Of a DNA stretch of 64,000 bases, positions 1 to 12,034 are shown in pieces (position 1 is the stretch's first letter; every line of letters begins with the position of its first letter). A program made the position numbers and the translations under genes. The notes beneath the pieces were generated by a model. It saw only the letters and a program-made list of their open reading frames with translations, had not been told where the DNA came from and ran no database searches. Source of the stretch: Tetracladium setigerum (taxonomy: Eukaryota > Ascomycota > Leotiomycetes > Helotiales); assembly GCA_031472005.1 (NCBI GenBank), contig PZJY01000007.1, positions 2,033,808 to 2,097,807 on the forward strand, given 5' to 3'.

Positions 1-1
1 T

Positions 2-364
2 CAGGAAAAGGCAACTCTCCACAACGAAGACAGTTTTGCGGATGACGAGGCCCTGGTTGATCGATTCCGCCGAGGCCGAAGACTACCGAGTCCCATAAGC
101 GAGGGCGAGATGAGTCCGAGTGTACTGGCCGACGGACTGGAGGATATGCAGATGGAAGTCGATCGGACTTCTGCACAGCCCACACCAACGAAGAAAGGCC
201 ATCAACGATCGAAGCATAGTTTGCGACAGTGGTCTGGCGTTGGCGGTGACTTGCAAAGTGCGGGACAAGGGATGAAGAGAAGCTTCAGCATGGGATACAG
301 AGCTGATTGCGAAAAGTGCAAGAATCAGGTTCCGGGGCATTTCAGTCACATCATCACCTATTAA
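2..364 (+). CDS. C-terminal part of a conserved fungal protein (5' end outside window)
   Basis: An open frame runs from the window edge to a stop at 362-364, so only about the last 120 residues are present. The segment is charged and probably disordered at first, then ends in a compact tail with GYRADCEKCKNQVPGHFSHI. The CxxC pair and conserved-looking final residues suggest a small metal-binding or interaction motif at the extreme C-terminus. I recall similar tails in fungal hypothetical proteins but cannot name a family or function. Direction and frame are supported by the lack of stops and by coding-like composition. No intron is visible in this part. Confidence 0.6.
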   Translation, partial: QEKATLHNEDSFADDEALVDRFRRGRRLPSPISEGEMSPSVLADGLEDMQMEVDRTSAQPTPTKKGHQRSKHSLRQWSGVGGDLQSAGQGMKRSFSMGYRADCEKCKNQVPGHFSHIITY

Positions 365-3300
365 GGGTAAACGCTACACTGCAGTATCTGCTCTCGTTTT
401 TCTTTTTCGTTTGTCAGTCAATTACGGAGTTTGGTGGCACTTTTCAGCTGGTTTAGCAAGGCGTTTTCACAAGGAAAGGAAATTTTGGAATGGACTGGCT
501 GGATGGATGGGTGGGTGGTCTGGGGGCGGTATGAACAAACACAATCATTCACGTTGAATTGTTAATATGTCTCTATTTTTCCTTTGCAGTCGCAGGAGCG
601 TTGTTATTGAAACAGCAAGAATTTTTTATTGACCTTGGACCCTGACTTGGTCAAGTAACGGCAGTTTCTTTTTTCCTATTTACTAGGATTGAGAAGAATC
701 AGACAGAGCTTGGATTTTTCCTCGATAAGGTAGAGCTTATGACAAGATATTTAAATTTACATACTCTATCATCGCTATCACCGCTGCTGATTGCAATGCT
801 ACAATTCTCTCCATGCTAGGCGGCAAGTGCTTTTGTTCTAGATACCTAGGCTTTGTTTTCGAAGAAACCGACGACACCTTCAATGATATCCTTAGGACTT
901 TGCAACTTCATCATGACATTCAGTCTTGGCGTTTTTCACGATCTCGAAATCTCTTGAGATATTCCTCATACTATGGAAGATTTCACAATCTCTGGAACAT
1001 GGCAACAGATTGGAAACGAGGAGAACAACCCGCAAAAACATCTATCAAGAACCATTCATCAGCCTAGAAATCATTTCAAGAATAAGTTATACAAAGAAAA
1101 AAGTGAAGCAAAATCATTTTAGAGACCAGTGAGAACGGGCGTGACTAATCACTTCAGCTCATTTTGATCGGTTTCTTCGTCTTCTTTCGTGTCGCTATTC
1201 ATGCTCTCTCACTCATTTCATGACTATAAATTCCTACTTGGAATCTAATCTTCAATCTTCAACGACAATGATGTCAGTGGGCAACTTCGCAACGTCAACG
1301 AAGAAGTCTTCTTATCGAAATTTGCATGAAAAGCTCATGCCAGGAGTAAAGACTCAAGCGTTGCCTCATCAGTTTCTACAACATTTGCACCGCAAGTGTG
1401 CACGTTACATCCCAACGTACTATGAAACACGGCAAACAAGGTGTAGATGTGATAGGAAATGAGGTTTTTCGATGGTTAGAAGTAATGAGATGTATTTTTA
1501 AGTTCGACAACGCTTTCACTTTTTCGACGACGACGAACTTCTCATCGAAAATAATCTACTGTCGGTTGTCCTCGGGTTCTATTTTATTCCTCGTGGCTTG
1601 AATCGCGTCTTGCCAAAAGCAATTCCAGGAGCTTCGCACAATCGCTCCTCCAAGTAGCGACACCAGCTCTCTATATCCGCTTTCAGCCCTGCGCGAGTAA
1701 CTCTGTCCAAATCATTAGCCTGGAGCGTCCTGTTATATGAGAACGTAGGCATTGCTTGAGCGTGGTGAAAATCTTGGTCGAGGTCAAGAATTTAAGGAGA
1801 AAGGGAACAAGATTCAAGCAAGTGATCAGAATTGCTAGCTTGGTTGGTGTCTCAGCTCGTCCCTTCCGAGAAAAGGCTAAAGTTTCAGCTTTTGTTTATA
1901 TAGAAGATAGAGGAATTGCTGAATTATGGTCGGCGTATGTGGTTGTTCGAGGGGAAAGTGATGATCTTGTGGGATGGTTGGGAAAATGAAAAGTGTTTCC
2001 TTGGGGGCTAGGTTGGAGTGATGAACAGAAGGAAGGGAAGGAAGAAAAATCTGTAGTTGATGAATTTCAAGCATCGAAACCAAAACAGATCGAAAACATT
2101 AAATCATTTCTTCGGAAAAGGGCCATTTGTTTAGGTCACATTGTCCCCAACTATCGTAGTCTCTCAACATCTTCAATTCTGAACAACAATAACGAACTGT
2201 CAAAGTGACAATCTAACATTCAGAGGATGATCCTGAAGTCGATATTCACTCTGATGACTCTTCCAATTTGTAATTTTTTATTCTTGCCCTGTCCTATAAA
2301 TAATTTTCTAAATCTGCCAGCTTCAAAAGTCCTCTACTCACTCTCTTCACAACACCTTTCGCGATTAGGGGAGAGATGAATTGTGCACACGTTAGTGCAG
2401 CCAGTTTGCGACTTTTAGTTAATCTGACTTTGGGATTTTAAACAGGCATTGATTCAAGGGAGGCTGAGAGCCTTTGAATTGATTTGCGAAGGCATATCGC
2501 AGAATGGTTATGAGCCCGACCATGAAATCCTGCCATTTATATCTTTTTCGCCAAAAATTGAGTACTGTCGAATTTCAACATCCCTCTAGTTTACCTGTCA
2601 ACTGACCTGTAAGAATCTTAGGCGTTGCATGTATCGAACAGGTTTGAGTATAGTTTGCGTTAACTGCAATGCTCTTAGGATTAGCGGAAGGATCTGTCTT
2701 GATCGAGAAGTGGTAGAAAGTGTCCCGTCTCTGTGTCGAATTTCTGCACCTCTGGATGGCACTCTGCCAAAAGATTGACAAGTTCCCCATTGAGAATAAC
2801 AAACTTGGTATAATCCACGCCGTCTGCGAACAATTGCACGACCTTGGCGCCTTTCATTTACGGGCAGGTGTTATCAAGTTTTTCGGTAAAGTCGATCGTT
2901 GAAAACCGTGGTAGTGATAACAATTCCACGGCCTTGAAAGAGATGGTTCTAAAGCGAGATACCAACCTGGAGGTAATGCGTATCAACTTTTTTTAGGTAT
3001 CAAGATCAAATTGAGTTATTGTTATGAATTGTTGAACCTTCAATAAGGTGACCACGAAATCGACCTTTGAACGTAATTGAACAGGAGTAATCAGAAGTAC
3101 AGACAACATCAAAACCAAAGCTAAGAAAGTAAACTTCCGAGTCCCAAATCAATCACTCCAAATTGTTAGCTTCAAAATTCATTGGGACAGCTCAAAATCT
3201 ACTTTTTGCAACCACCTCCATTTGTTGACAATTGATGTCATTGGATGATCGGATGATCGCAAACTCAACCAATCAGCACGCCACTCCCAGATCACTTCAA

Positions 3301-3428
3301 CTTTTTTACAATCCTCACATCTAATAAACCAACTGCTTCTATCTTTAAAGCCTCTATCAAATTTCACTGTTCCACTCTGTCCTTTTCTCCCTCCTGGCCC
3401 CCATTCACTACTACTTGAATACCCAACA
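365..3428. other. Intergenic, no supported gene
   Basis: About 3 kb with only short overlapping open frames on both strands, none with a recognisable domain, intron structure or conserved-looking composition. The sequence is AT-rich. The last 250 bases before 3429 are pyrimidine-rich and probably hold the promoter and 5' leader of the acetyltransferase gene. Confidence 0.5.
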
Positions 3429-4340
3429 ATGCCCCTCCTTCTTCGCCCCTCAGAGCGCACTAAATCTAACGCTCTCCAACGCGCTCAAATCCAGATAGAT
3501 TCGTACCACGACGATCCCCTCTTCAATAGTTTTTTCTTGCCTAGTGCACGAAAAGATGTGCAGTTGGACTTTTTTGCGGAGTTGTTGTCGAAAGATATGG
3601 GAAAACCTGGGGTTGTGAATTTGGAGGTTATTGATACTGATCTTGATGAGTGAGATATTTCAATTTTTCAGTCCTTAGATCTTGATGCATACTATGGCGA
3701 TACAACTTGGTAATCAGATGGATAGTAGGAATTCTGCGAAGAATGAGCCCGCTTATGAACGAAAATAATAGTACAGTCGTGGCATTTGCACAGTGGAATT
3801 ACCCCACTCCTCATGAGAATCCTCACAATCAAAAAGAGAAAGCCGCCGAACAGAAGATGGGACTTGAAGAGATTTCTTCTTTTCCTGATGGACTAAACGC
3901 ACCATTTGCTCAAGCTATCGCTGTGATGTCCGCCGAGTTAACGGAAAAGTATTATGATCCCTCGACTATGTATTGTATGTCCTCTTTCCAACTCTCATTT
4001 CACCAGAAACACAACGCCATATTCTCTTTATAACAAATATATCAAAATATAACGCTAAATACCACGCTATTTGCATACAGATTTAACATATCTCCACGTT
4101 CTCCCTTCCCACCAACGCCGTGGAATCGGTAAACTCCTCATGAAAGATGCTATCCGTGATGCAGATCGTGACGGAGCAAAGGTATATCTGTCAGCTTCGG
4201 ATGCGGGAAAGCAGCTTTATCTTAAACTTGGTTTTGAGGATGTGGAGGTTAGATGGGTTGATTTTAGGGAGGTGGGGGCGAGGGGGGCTAGGAATACTTC
4301 GGTTATGATTCGGGATGGAGGAAGTGAACATGACGGTTGA
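3429..4340 (+). CDS. GNAT family N-acetyltransferase
   Basis: Three exons, 3429-3649, 3718-3974 and 4081-4340, join in frame through GTGAGA..CAG and GTATGT..CAG introns. The product is a small GCN5-related N-acetyltransferase of about 245 residues that would move an acetyl group from acetyl-CoA to an amine. The acetyl-CoA binding signature is LHVLPSHQRRGIGKLLM in exon 3 (Q/RxxGxG/A motif), followed by the usual LKLGFEDVE strand. Exon 1 has the family start MPLLLRPSE and exon 2 the VVAFAQW strand. Fungal members of this group are numerous and their substrates are mostly unknown, so no specific acceptor is proposed. The frame-restoring splices make the model reliable. Confidence 0.85.
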
Positions 4341-4703
4341 GAATACCGAACGTGAATGGTTGTGAGTGATGTAATGAAATGGGATCTGAGAGATTGAAAT
4401 CTTCCAAGAGATGAAATTTAAGATGCGTAGTTACTCCCAGAAGATTGAGTGCCACCTTCTGTGCAACCTTCCTGAGTGAGTGATCTAGATCAAGAGATGT
4501 TGCGGTCCTGCCGTTTCTGTCTTTTTTCTATATCTTTACTCTACAACGTCTTAAATATGGAACAACAACTACAATATGATGAAATCATTGCCTAAGAAAT
4601 AGCAAATATAAGCACAACAACATTATAGTCCATGATCGATACCAGCTATTAAAGCGGTAGCAGCTTCAATATAAACACTCTCGGTAAGTCCAAAAGGTTC
4701 ACG
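4341..4703. other. Intergenic between acetyltransferase and transposon
   Basis: AT-rich sequence with no open frame of note. It probably contains the 3' end of the acetyltransferase transcript. Confidence 0.4.
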
Positions 4704-4705
4704 TA

Positions 4706-4755
4706 AGTCCCACCCCCCCATTCCGGCCACCCCCCCATTCCGGCCACCCCACCAA
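4706..4755 (+). repeat. Left terminal inverted repeat of the Fot1/pogo element
   Basis: Starts AGTCCCACCCCCCCATTCC and contains the unit CCCATTCCGGCCACC twice, then CCACCAAA. It pairs with the repeat at 6478-6527 with only a few differences, mostly C-run lengths. The TA target copy lies at 4704-4705. Confidence 0.9.
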
Positions 4756-4788
4756 AATCCACCACTTTACATTCAACACTTAATATCT

Positions 4789-6411
4789 CTACGACGCTTC
4801 GACTTCTATATAATCCCCGATAGATTCAGATTCTGTAGATGAATCCGAATCGATTGGTACCACTCCGAGCTCTCCAGCTTCGATCTGGGCCGATCTAATA
4901 GCCTTAACGTCCACGAACCTCGAATTCGGAGATACCTGGACCTTTCGGCGCTTCCTTGGTTTATATAGATCTAATTGAGCTTCTAGCTCTTTTATTCGAT
5001 TCTCGGCCTGTGATAAAGCAAAATCCTTTTTATCTAATCCTTTTACAACCTTCCGAAAGAGTAGTCGACGTGTCGGAAGATCATCATGGCCAAGCCGAGC
5101 CAGAGTGTCGAACTGTAAACGTAATTCCCTCCCGACTTTAAGTGTATGCCACTTAATCGATAATATACTTGTATTCCACTTAGTATTAGAACTCTCTAGA
5201 GGGGCCGATTCCGGAGCTTTATTACTATTCTCTAGTAATAATCGGCTCATTAGAGGTTTACTTATGTTCACCGGCCATAACCCCGTAGCATTCCATCCGG
5301 CTAAGATATTATTAGCTATAATTGCAGCTTCCCGGGCCTTATAGTAGCATAGTAAGAAGTTACGCTTACTAATTGGTGCCGAATCGAGTAAAGGACCTAA
5401 GAGATTAAGCTCTCTTCGATAGGTAGCCTTAAGAGGAGAGAAAATCGATAAATCCAAAGGTTAAAGGATATGAGAGCTATGAGGAGGCAAAAATAAGAGA
5501 TATATATTCGATTCGAGGCATTTAAACATGAATTCGGTGGTTTCATGGCTTCTATGGCTATCTAAGATAAGTAATCGAGCCGAACCATCGGCCGGTGCTG
5601 TCTTCGGAATAAACACCTTCTCGAGCCATTCCAAAGCCGTACGGTCAGTTATCTATCCATTATCTGTTGTAGTGAATTGCTATGATTTAAATATATCAAT
5701 CTCGGCCGGAAACCATTATTGTTGCACCGACTTTCCTTTATATATGATAAGTGGAGTAGTTCTGACCCCGGTGGCAGAGATAACCTCGATAAATGATATC
5801 CAACTCTTAGTACCGGCCTGTTTCTTTTAAATAAAACGTCGTTCCGAGCTATTAAGGACTAATCCATTAACCTTATAACCTTCCATAATGCCGGCCTCGT
5901 CCATATTCCATCGGTTCTCCGGCTTGATTTCTTGGATGGCCGGAATCTGGAAATTCTGGAACTAAGCCTTAATTATATCGGACTTAGCGCCATTCACTCG
6001 TATAGAATCGATCGTGAGTTGCCTTTTAGTCTTAAGTATTAGATTCCGTACTAAGAACCTCCGAATCCACCGCTTTCCTAGTGGTGCAGAGTCGCCTTAG
6101 AGCTTATAAAGACGTTCTCCGAAAACCTTTAGCTGCGAGTGAGTGATGCTATGGCCGAGAGCTTCCTGGGTTAATAACCACTTAGTAAGCCGATTCTCTA
6201 TTATAACAGGTAGCCTTTACAAGTGTTCGGCTGCCTCGTGATGGTTGGTGTTGTGTATTAATCGGTCTTGAAGTGTTGACTTTGGTACACCCCACTTTAG
6301 AGTAGCTTTACGAAGTGACTTGCCATTTTGAATCGCATCGAGAGCGCGCATAACATTATATTCGGTGTATCGATTCTTTATATTAATCACAATGTAATTT
6401 CCGAGTTTCAA
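4789..6411 (-). pseudogene. Fot1/pogo transposase, inactivated by RIP-like stops
   Basis: The N-terminal part (6411-6217) has a Psq/CENP-B-like helix-turn-helix, KSLRKATLKWGVPKSTLQDR. Further on the DDE_1 catalytic domain is readable in one minus-strand frame: WNMDEAGIMEG near 5905 holds the first aspartate, LLILDSHRSHETTEF near 5570 the second, followed by LPPHSSHIL*PLDLSIFSP and a C-terminal region to 4789. At least five in-frame stops break it. One stands exactly where the family has Gln in HLLQPLD, and the codon is TAA where CAA is expected. Other stops sit at likely Gln or Trp positions. C-to-T changes at CpA are the signature of repeat-induced point mutation. The enzyme cannot be made. 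Confidence 0.88.
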
Positions 6412-6477
6412 GAGAATCGATCAAGATTTGTAAAAGTAATTAATTTTTAAAGTTGGAGTGTAGGTGTTGGGGTGAGG

Positions 6478-6527
6478 TTTAGTGGGGTGGCCGGAATGGG
6501 GGGTGGCCGGAATGGGGGGTGGGGACT
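6478..6527 (-). repeat. Right terminal inverted repeat of the Fot1/pogo element
   Basis: On the minus strand it reads AGTCCCCACCCCCCATTCC, again with two copies of the CCATTCCGGCCACC unit. The TA target copy follows at 6528-6529. Confidence 0.9.
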
Positions 6528-6529
6528 TA

Positions 6530-7667
6530 TAGGTAATAATTCTAAATTCTTAGGAAATATGCTAACTTGTTCAAGATATATCCGGAACACTAAAGTCAAA
6601 CTGGCTTGTAACTAGAACATGTTTAAGTAGATTATGAGAAAGTGGCAGAAGCGTTGCCCATTGAGGAACTTCGTAGTTTGGCATAAGCCGCTAAACCATT
6701 CTTTCTCGAGAAGTGGGCCGACGAGGAAAAACTGAAGATACATCGCTATGGCATGTTTTGGAACTTCGAGCAAAACTTTACTCTCTGTGAGCAACTCCTT
6801 GATACTGGTAGCCGGGAGCTTACTTTTGCTCACCTCAAAACCTCCAAATCGGCATTAATAAACGAAGGAGGAGGCAGTAGCAGCGGGAAACCATCGTCAA
6901 TGAAAGCTTTCCCGTCATTCAAAAAGCGCCGTCCAATCTCAAAACTTAATAATCATTGTCAAACTTCAATACGAAACAGGCCAAATAAACAAGTGACAAC
7001 TGTATATCCCAACCCAAACCCAGCAATCACTAACGGGGCAAAATTTCGATGGTGATTCTCGCTTATTGTTCTTCAGAAACAAATCAGACAGGCTTGCCGC
7101 TTGGAGATAGATCGATCTAATCTCATGAGTGGAAGAAGGCGATGATTGAGAATGTCTTGGGATTTGTTCCCTTAAATATTGGTAGCTACTGAAGAAACAT
7201 TGTATTTTGCATAGCCTTTGAAGTATAAGTGAAGAGTATCTATTTGCTACACAGACGAATACCGCATATCTCATGAATGACAACGTCGTCAACATCGACG
7301 ACAAATCTACAGTCAGATCCAACATGACCTTGATAGCTGAATGCAAGTAAACGAAGATCAGAGTGAGAATGACAAGTGAAAAGTATCATCTCTTGGATGG
7401 ATCTTACTTTGGGATTTCAATTATGTTTTGAAATTCTAGGATAGTGCTTGGAGAAAATAGATAGTGCCTGGTTGTAGCACGGAATGGGAAATAGCGAAGT
7501 AGAACTCAATGGCAGAAGGGAAACACGTTCTCAACGAGGAAGAACAAAGGCCAAATATTGCAGAATTTTTGGAAGAGAATGCAAGCATAGACAGAACAGC
7601 CAGCTGAATGTTAACTTTTTAATCATTTACTTTTAAACCTACATACAAGACCTACCAACAACCACAT
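6530..7667. other. Intergenic, no supported gene
   Basis: Short open frames occur on both strands (for example 6753-7055 plus and 6966-7346 minus) but show no domain and overlap each other. I see no gene. The last part probably holds the 3' end of the thiolase transcript. Confidence 0.45.
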
Positions 7668-8928
7668 TTACTCCCTAACAAACAACCCCGCCATTCCCAT
7701 TCCTGTCCCAATACACATACTCACAACACCAGTCTCCAAACCCTGCCTCTCCATCTCCGGCAACAAACCAGCCAACATCCTCGCACCCGTCGCACCCAAA
7801 GGATGTCCCAACGCAATCGCACCTCCCTTAGGATTTACCCTTCCCTCCGCCAACCTACCCTCCAACCCCAACGTCCTCAACGTATAGAGCGCTTGACTTG
7901 CAAACGCCTCGTTGATCTCCCATAATCCCACATCTTCTACTTTCAAGCCGGTGAACTCCAAGAGTTTGGGAATGGCTAGGGCGGGGCCGATGCCCATCTC
8001 ATCGGGTGCGCAGCCGGCGATTTGTGTACCTGCCCAGCGGCCGATGATGGATGATGTGAGACCTAATTCCGTAGCGGTGCTTCTTCGCATCATGAGTGTT
8101 GCGGCGGCGCCGTCGGAGATTTGACTTGAATTCCCTGCTGTTGATGTGCCGTTTTCTTTGAAGGCTGGTTTCAACTTGGCCATGCCTTCAATACTGGCAT
8201 TTGCTCTGATTCCGTCATCCTTCGTAACCGTAATATCCTGTACCTCTCCCACCTTCTCCCCAGCCTTATTGATCTCCTGATATTTCGTTTTCACCTCCAC
8301 AATCTCTTTATCAAAGAGCCCTTCATCCTGGGCTTTCTTCGCTCTCCTGTGTGATTCGACTGCAAACGCATCCTGATCTGCCCTCGAAACACCATATCTC
8401 TCCGCAACATTCTCGCTCGTCAATCCCATTGGCATTATACAATCCCTCGCATCCTTCACACTACTCTCCTCAACTCAGGCCACAACACAGTCGGAATAGC
8501 CTTCGAGCCATAATTCCGCGTCATACTCTCCATTCCCGCACCAATACCCACATCAATCATCCTGTGGCAATCTGCTGCGCAACACTCGTTATGGCAGTGA
8601 GGCCGGAGCTACATGCGCGGTTGACGGTGTAGAAGGAGGTTGTTGAGGGAATGCCGATGTGGTTCATGGCCATACGACCTGCTTTTGAACCGCCGAGTTC
8701 GGATAGGACTACGCCAACTGAAACATCATTTATGAGGGCTGGATCGAGGTTGGGATTTTGGGAGAGGGTGGCGCGGAGGACGGTTGCGAGGAGTTCTTCG
8801 GGGTAGGAGTCTTTGAGGGCGCCGCGGTAGGAGCGGGTTATGGGTGTGCGGAGGGAGGAGAGGATGACAATATCGGTAGGTTCTTTGGTTAGGATTGAGG
8901 TGAGGCCGCGACGGATTGGATTGGCCAT
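7668..8928 (-). CDS. 3-ketoacyl-CoA thiolase (acetyl-CoA C-acyltransferase), two apparent frameshifts
   Basis: Catalyses the last step of fatty-acid beta-oxidation, cleaving 3-ketoacyl-CoA to acetyl-CoA and a shortened acyl-CoA. Start chosen at 8928 (MANPIRRGLTSILTK), since residues further upstream look non-coding. NRACSSGLTAI holds the acyl-accepting cysteine, GGAIALGHPLGATGAR the histidine and CIGTGMG the second cysteine. No clear PTS2 signal is seen at the N-terminus and the C-terminus (FVRE) is not a PTS1, so peroxisomal targeting is unproven. The conserved stretch between IATG and KDARDC is read in three different frames: one base is missing near 8561 and another near 8468. The protein is otherwise intact and of family length (about 415 residues), so sequencing error is likelier than decay. 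Confidence 0.88.
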
Positions 8929-9968
8929 TTTGAAGAATGAGAGGTGGCAGTTAGTAGCTGTGGGTTGTGAATCTGCTTGGTTGGTATACTCGCAGAGTAG
9001 TCGTTGGGAGCTGGTTGCCCTTTGCAATTGGGAAGAATTGGAGATAATGGATCAATTGGAAAGCAAAGTACACTGTACTGTGGTATAGACCAAAATAAAA
9101 TATAGAAAGAAAGCAAGGAAAGTAGAAACCAGACAGAAGGAAAGAAATACTCGACCCCACGAAGGTTAACCGTCAAGTGGTTGTCGTCTCGCGGCAGCTT
9201 TACCGGGGAAGATGGAGAGTGGCGGTTAAGACCTTTTCCGGAAAGGCTTGATGACAACCGACATCCCATGCTCTTACTGTGCAGCACAAAACATCTTGCT
9301 GACGGTATTTTCGCCTTCTGAGAATATTATCTCCTTTCATAGCAGTATCTCTAGTATTTTGTGGTTGTTACATGTCGAGTAGATGAAAGTCGAGGTGGTA
9401 ATGTAACCGGGTTCTTGGGACCGGTTTGGAGAAAGTGTGTCGCCTCGTTGAAAGTCACAGTTAAAGCTGCCTTGAGAATCGCCTTGAAAATCGCCCTGAA
9501 AGTCGCCCAACGCGATGTGCAACAAAATTATGTAGGCGGCCGGATTGGGTTAGTGCGGCTTGATGGGGGATGATTGTGGCACGGGAGATTAGGTAAGCGA
9601 GAGAAGAGGAGGACTTTCGCTCTTAATGTTGCCTCTCCCTTCCTTTAATTGATGATTACTTGGTCGGTGTCTTCTTTGTAACATCTTGGCATCTTGACTT
9701 TCTATACTTTATTTCCGGACTCGAAATAGACGTTCTCAATCTTCTCATCTCCTCCCTCAGCCCAGACAGCTTATACTACACAATGTACTGTGCATCATTT
9801 GTTTGTGAGTGTTCACAAGTATGAAATTACTGATATTATGGTTTAAGGCTCTAAATTTGAATTCTGTTCTATTAATCCTAGCTTCCAACAGACATCTGTT
9901 GTAGCTTCATCTGCACATTCAAAAGACTCCCGCTCCGACACTCCCCCGCTGTACCTATAAATTATTTC
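8929..9968. other. Intergenic between thiolase and transporter
   Basis: Upstream of the thiolase start and downstream of the transporter stop. It contains a short 12-bp tandem repeat (9469-9508) but no supported gene. The thiolase promoter should lie here. Confidence 0.45.
9469..9508 (+). repeat. Short 12-bp tandem repeat
   Basis: Three imperfect copies of a 12-base unit, GCCTTGAGAATC, GCCTTGAAAATC and GCCCTGAAAGTC, followed by a partial copy. No coding role is evident. Confidence 0.7.
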
Positions 9969-11711
9969 TCAAAAGGCTTTAGTCGTATCTTTGGCCTCCT
10001 TGCTACTCTCCAAATCCTCGCTCTTCTCACCAATCGACTCAGTGCCATTCCCAGCACCAAACAGCACAGCTGATGGCCCCTCAAATTTGAGGGTGATTTC
10101 CTCAAGCGTGAGTCCCTTTGTTTCTGGCCACAAGAAGAACACTGCTGCGAAGAACAAAATGTTGTAGCTGGCATTGATAATATAGAACTTCCAGCCAAGA
10201 TTTTGCATGGCGTATCCCATGGCAAAGGAGGCCATAAGACTGCACAATTGTTAGCTTGCGCTTAATGTTGAGAGTTGGAGGATTGGAATTAGACTTACCC
10301 CATGGCATTATCGAGTAGACGGAAGATTGCAATACCCGTCGTGCGAAGTTTGAACTGGCAAATCTCCGTGGGGTAAAGACTCGTCATAGGGGTGATTGAA
10401 AAGGCATAGAAGCCTTGGAAGAAGAAGACAACAGCAATTGTACCATAAATGCCGGAGGTGTTATCACTCTCGCCAAACGCTATGACAAAGTTAAACACAA
10501 ATTTCTGAATTGGATGATTGGAACTTACTTTTCACCATGCCACCCAAGACGAAGAGACAGACGATCATTCCTCCAATACTTCCTAGGGTTTGAACACGAC
10601 GTCCAATGTGATCGAGCATGTAACTACCGCAGCATGCTACGAAGAAGGACCAACAGCTGAGGATGACTTGAATTTGAGTCTGTGTGACAGTGCTCGTAAT
10701 ACCGGCCTGTGAGAGGATCTTGGTCAAATAGAATCTGCGCCCAATTAGCTGGAGAAGAAGACCGGTAGCATCGGAGTTCACTTACGACACCACAAAGTTG
10801 CCAAGCATTTGAATCATGAGGCCGAACGAAACCAAAATTGCCAGACGCTTGTGATTAGCTTTCCCTTTGCAAATTTCCTTCCACGGGTTTCCAGGCGAGA
10901 CTTCTTTCTCGGTCGTGATGGTTGAGTCAATCTCCTCGAAAGTGTGCTTCACAAATGGAGAATCCAAGCTATCCTGGCCAGACATGATCATCAACACTTC
11001 TCGCGCATGGTCGTGTTTGCCATTCGCAATCAACCAACGTGGAGATTCCGGCACGAAAGGTAACAGACAGAGAGCAATCAAGCTCGGGACGAATTGCAGC
11101 AAGGAAGGTAATCGCCATGACCATGTTGACTGAATGTTCTGACTGCCGTAGTTGATGATGGAGACGGCCAAACTGCCGACATAGTAGCAGGAGAAAAAGA
11201 ATCCTAGAATTCTTCCGCGAGTTTTCGATGGTAGCAACTCCCCCAAAAGTGCTGGCGCAGCACCACTAGACAGCTGGGATCCGAGACCGATGATAAAACG
11301 AGCCACAATGAACATGGCAATATTCTGTGAAGCTGCTTGCAGGATGACGCCAAGGAAGCAAATCAATGATGAAGCTACGATGGCTTTCTTTCGTCCCAGG
11401 ATATCGGGAATGGGCTGCATTATGAAGCATCCAAAAAATCCTCCAATCCACACAGCAGCATTGTTGAGACCGGTAGTGGCGACATTGAGATTGAAATATT
11501 CGGTGTAAGACGGTAAGATTGACAGACCATTCATAACTGAAGAATCATAACCCAATGTCTGTGATTTTGAAAGTTAATTGATGTACAAAGAGAGTGTTGG
11601 CCTGGAACTTACTGCCGAGTTGACAATTGCAACACCTATGAGAAGCCCAGTGAGGAGCTTGGTGTTGGCGGGGACCAATTTGGAGACATATTGACGATTT
11701 TGGGTCGCCAT
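9969..11711 (-). CDS. MFS sugar-transporter family permease
   Basis: Five exons in frame: 11711-11613, 11558 to about 10795, then three more ending at 9969, all with GTAAGT-type donors. The product is a plasma-membrane permease of about 500 residues with 12 expected membrane helices. Sugar-porter signatures are present: DILGRKKAIVASS between helices 2 and 3, PESPRWLIANGKHDHAREVL before the central loop, DHIGRRVQTLG in the second half and PETKGLTLEEI after helix 12. It resembles fungal lactose/hexose permeases, but the substrate cannot be read from sequence. It shares a 740-bp divergent promoter with the DUF1479 gene, which suggests co-expression and a role in importing the substrate of the local gene group. 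Confidence 0.88.
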
Positions 11712-11959
11712 TTCGAAGAAGAAATTCGGAAGGTGTACTGTACTGCTTTTCAGGGTATGAATGGCAATGTACTTCAGCGACGACACAGAAACGAAAAGTT
11801 CTCAGACCAGTGCGACGACTTCGAAATATGTAGGCATTCTCATATCTAACCGTATCACAAGCTTACTTTCCACAATCTTGACGATATGCCCTCAAGACGG
11901 CATCCTACTGTACGTTTCTAGATAGAGATTGCGATTTCAAATGCGTTGGTCTTGATATG

Positions 11960-11969
11960 CTCGGTCGAG
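11960..11969. promoter_or_regulatory. Candidate regulator site CTCGGTCGAG
   Basis: Inverted repeat CTCG-N2-CGAG. The 12-mer TGCTCGGTCGAG here recurs exactly at 15967-15978, in the other divergent promoter of the group. A further TTCGGTCGG follows directly. Confidence 0.5.
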
Positions 11970-12024
11970 TTCGGTCGGGGTCCCCAGGTTTACTACAATC
12001 CTCGAGTCAGGCGTGGCTGGAATA

Positions 12025-12034
12025 CTCGGGCGAG
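12025..12034. promoter_or_regulatory. Candidate regulator site CTCGGGCGAG
   Basis: Same inverted-repeat architecture as the site at 11960, with GG in the spacer, followed immediately by another CTCGG half-site. Confidence 0.45.

Larger units (their letters stand above)
4706..6527 (-). mobile_element. Fot1/pogo-type (Tc1-mariner superfamily) DNA transposon, degenerate
   Basis: A 1.8-kb element bounded by about 50-bp terminal inverted repeats (near 4706-4755 and 6478-6527) and flanked by TA dinucleotides at 4704-4705 and 6528-6529, the expected Tc1-mariner target duplication. Each inverted repeat contains two direct copies of CCCCCCATTCCGGCCA. The interior carries one transposase relic on the minus strand. 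The length fits a full, non-deleted Fot1/pogo element. Stops in the transposase make it non-autonomous, and it could move only if an active relative elsewhere supplied transposase. Confidence 0.9.

Noticed and set aside
5528..5830. Open frame on the plus strand inside the transposon
   Set aside because: It is antisense to the transposase, whose DDE motifs are clearly readable on the minus strand.
6966..7346. 126-codon minus-strand frame with Ser/Leu-rich start
   Set aside because: No recognisable family, overlaps a plus-strand frame of equal quality, and lies in AT-rich DNA next to the transposon.
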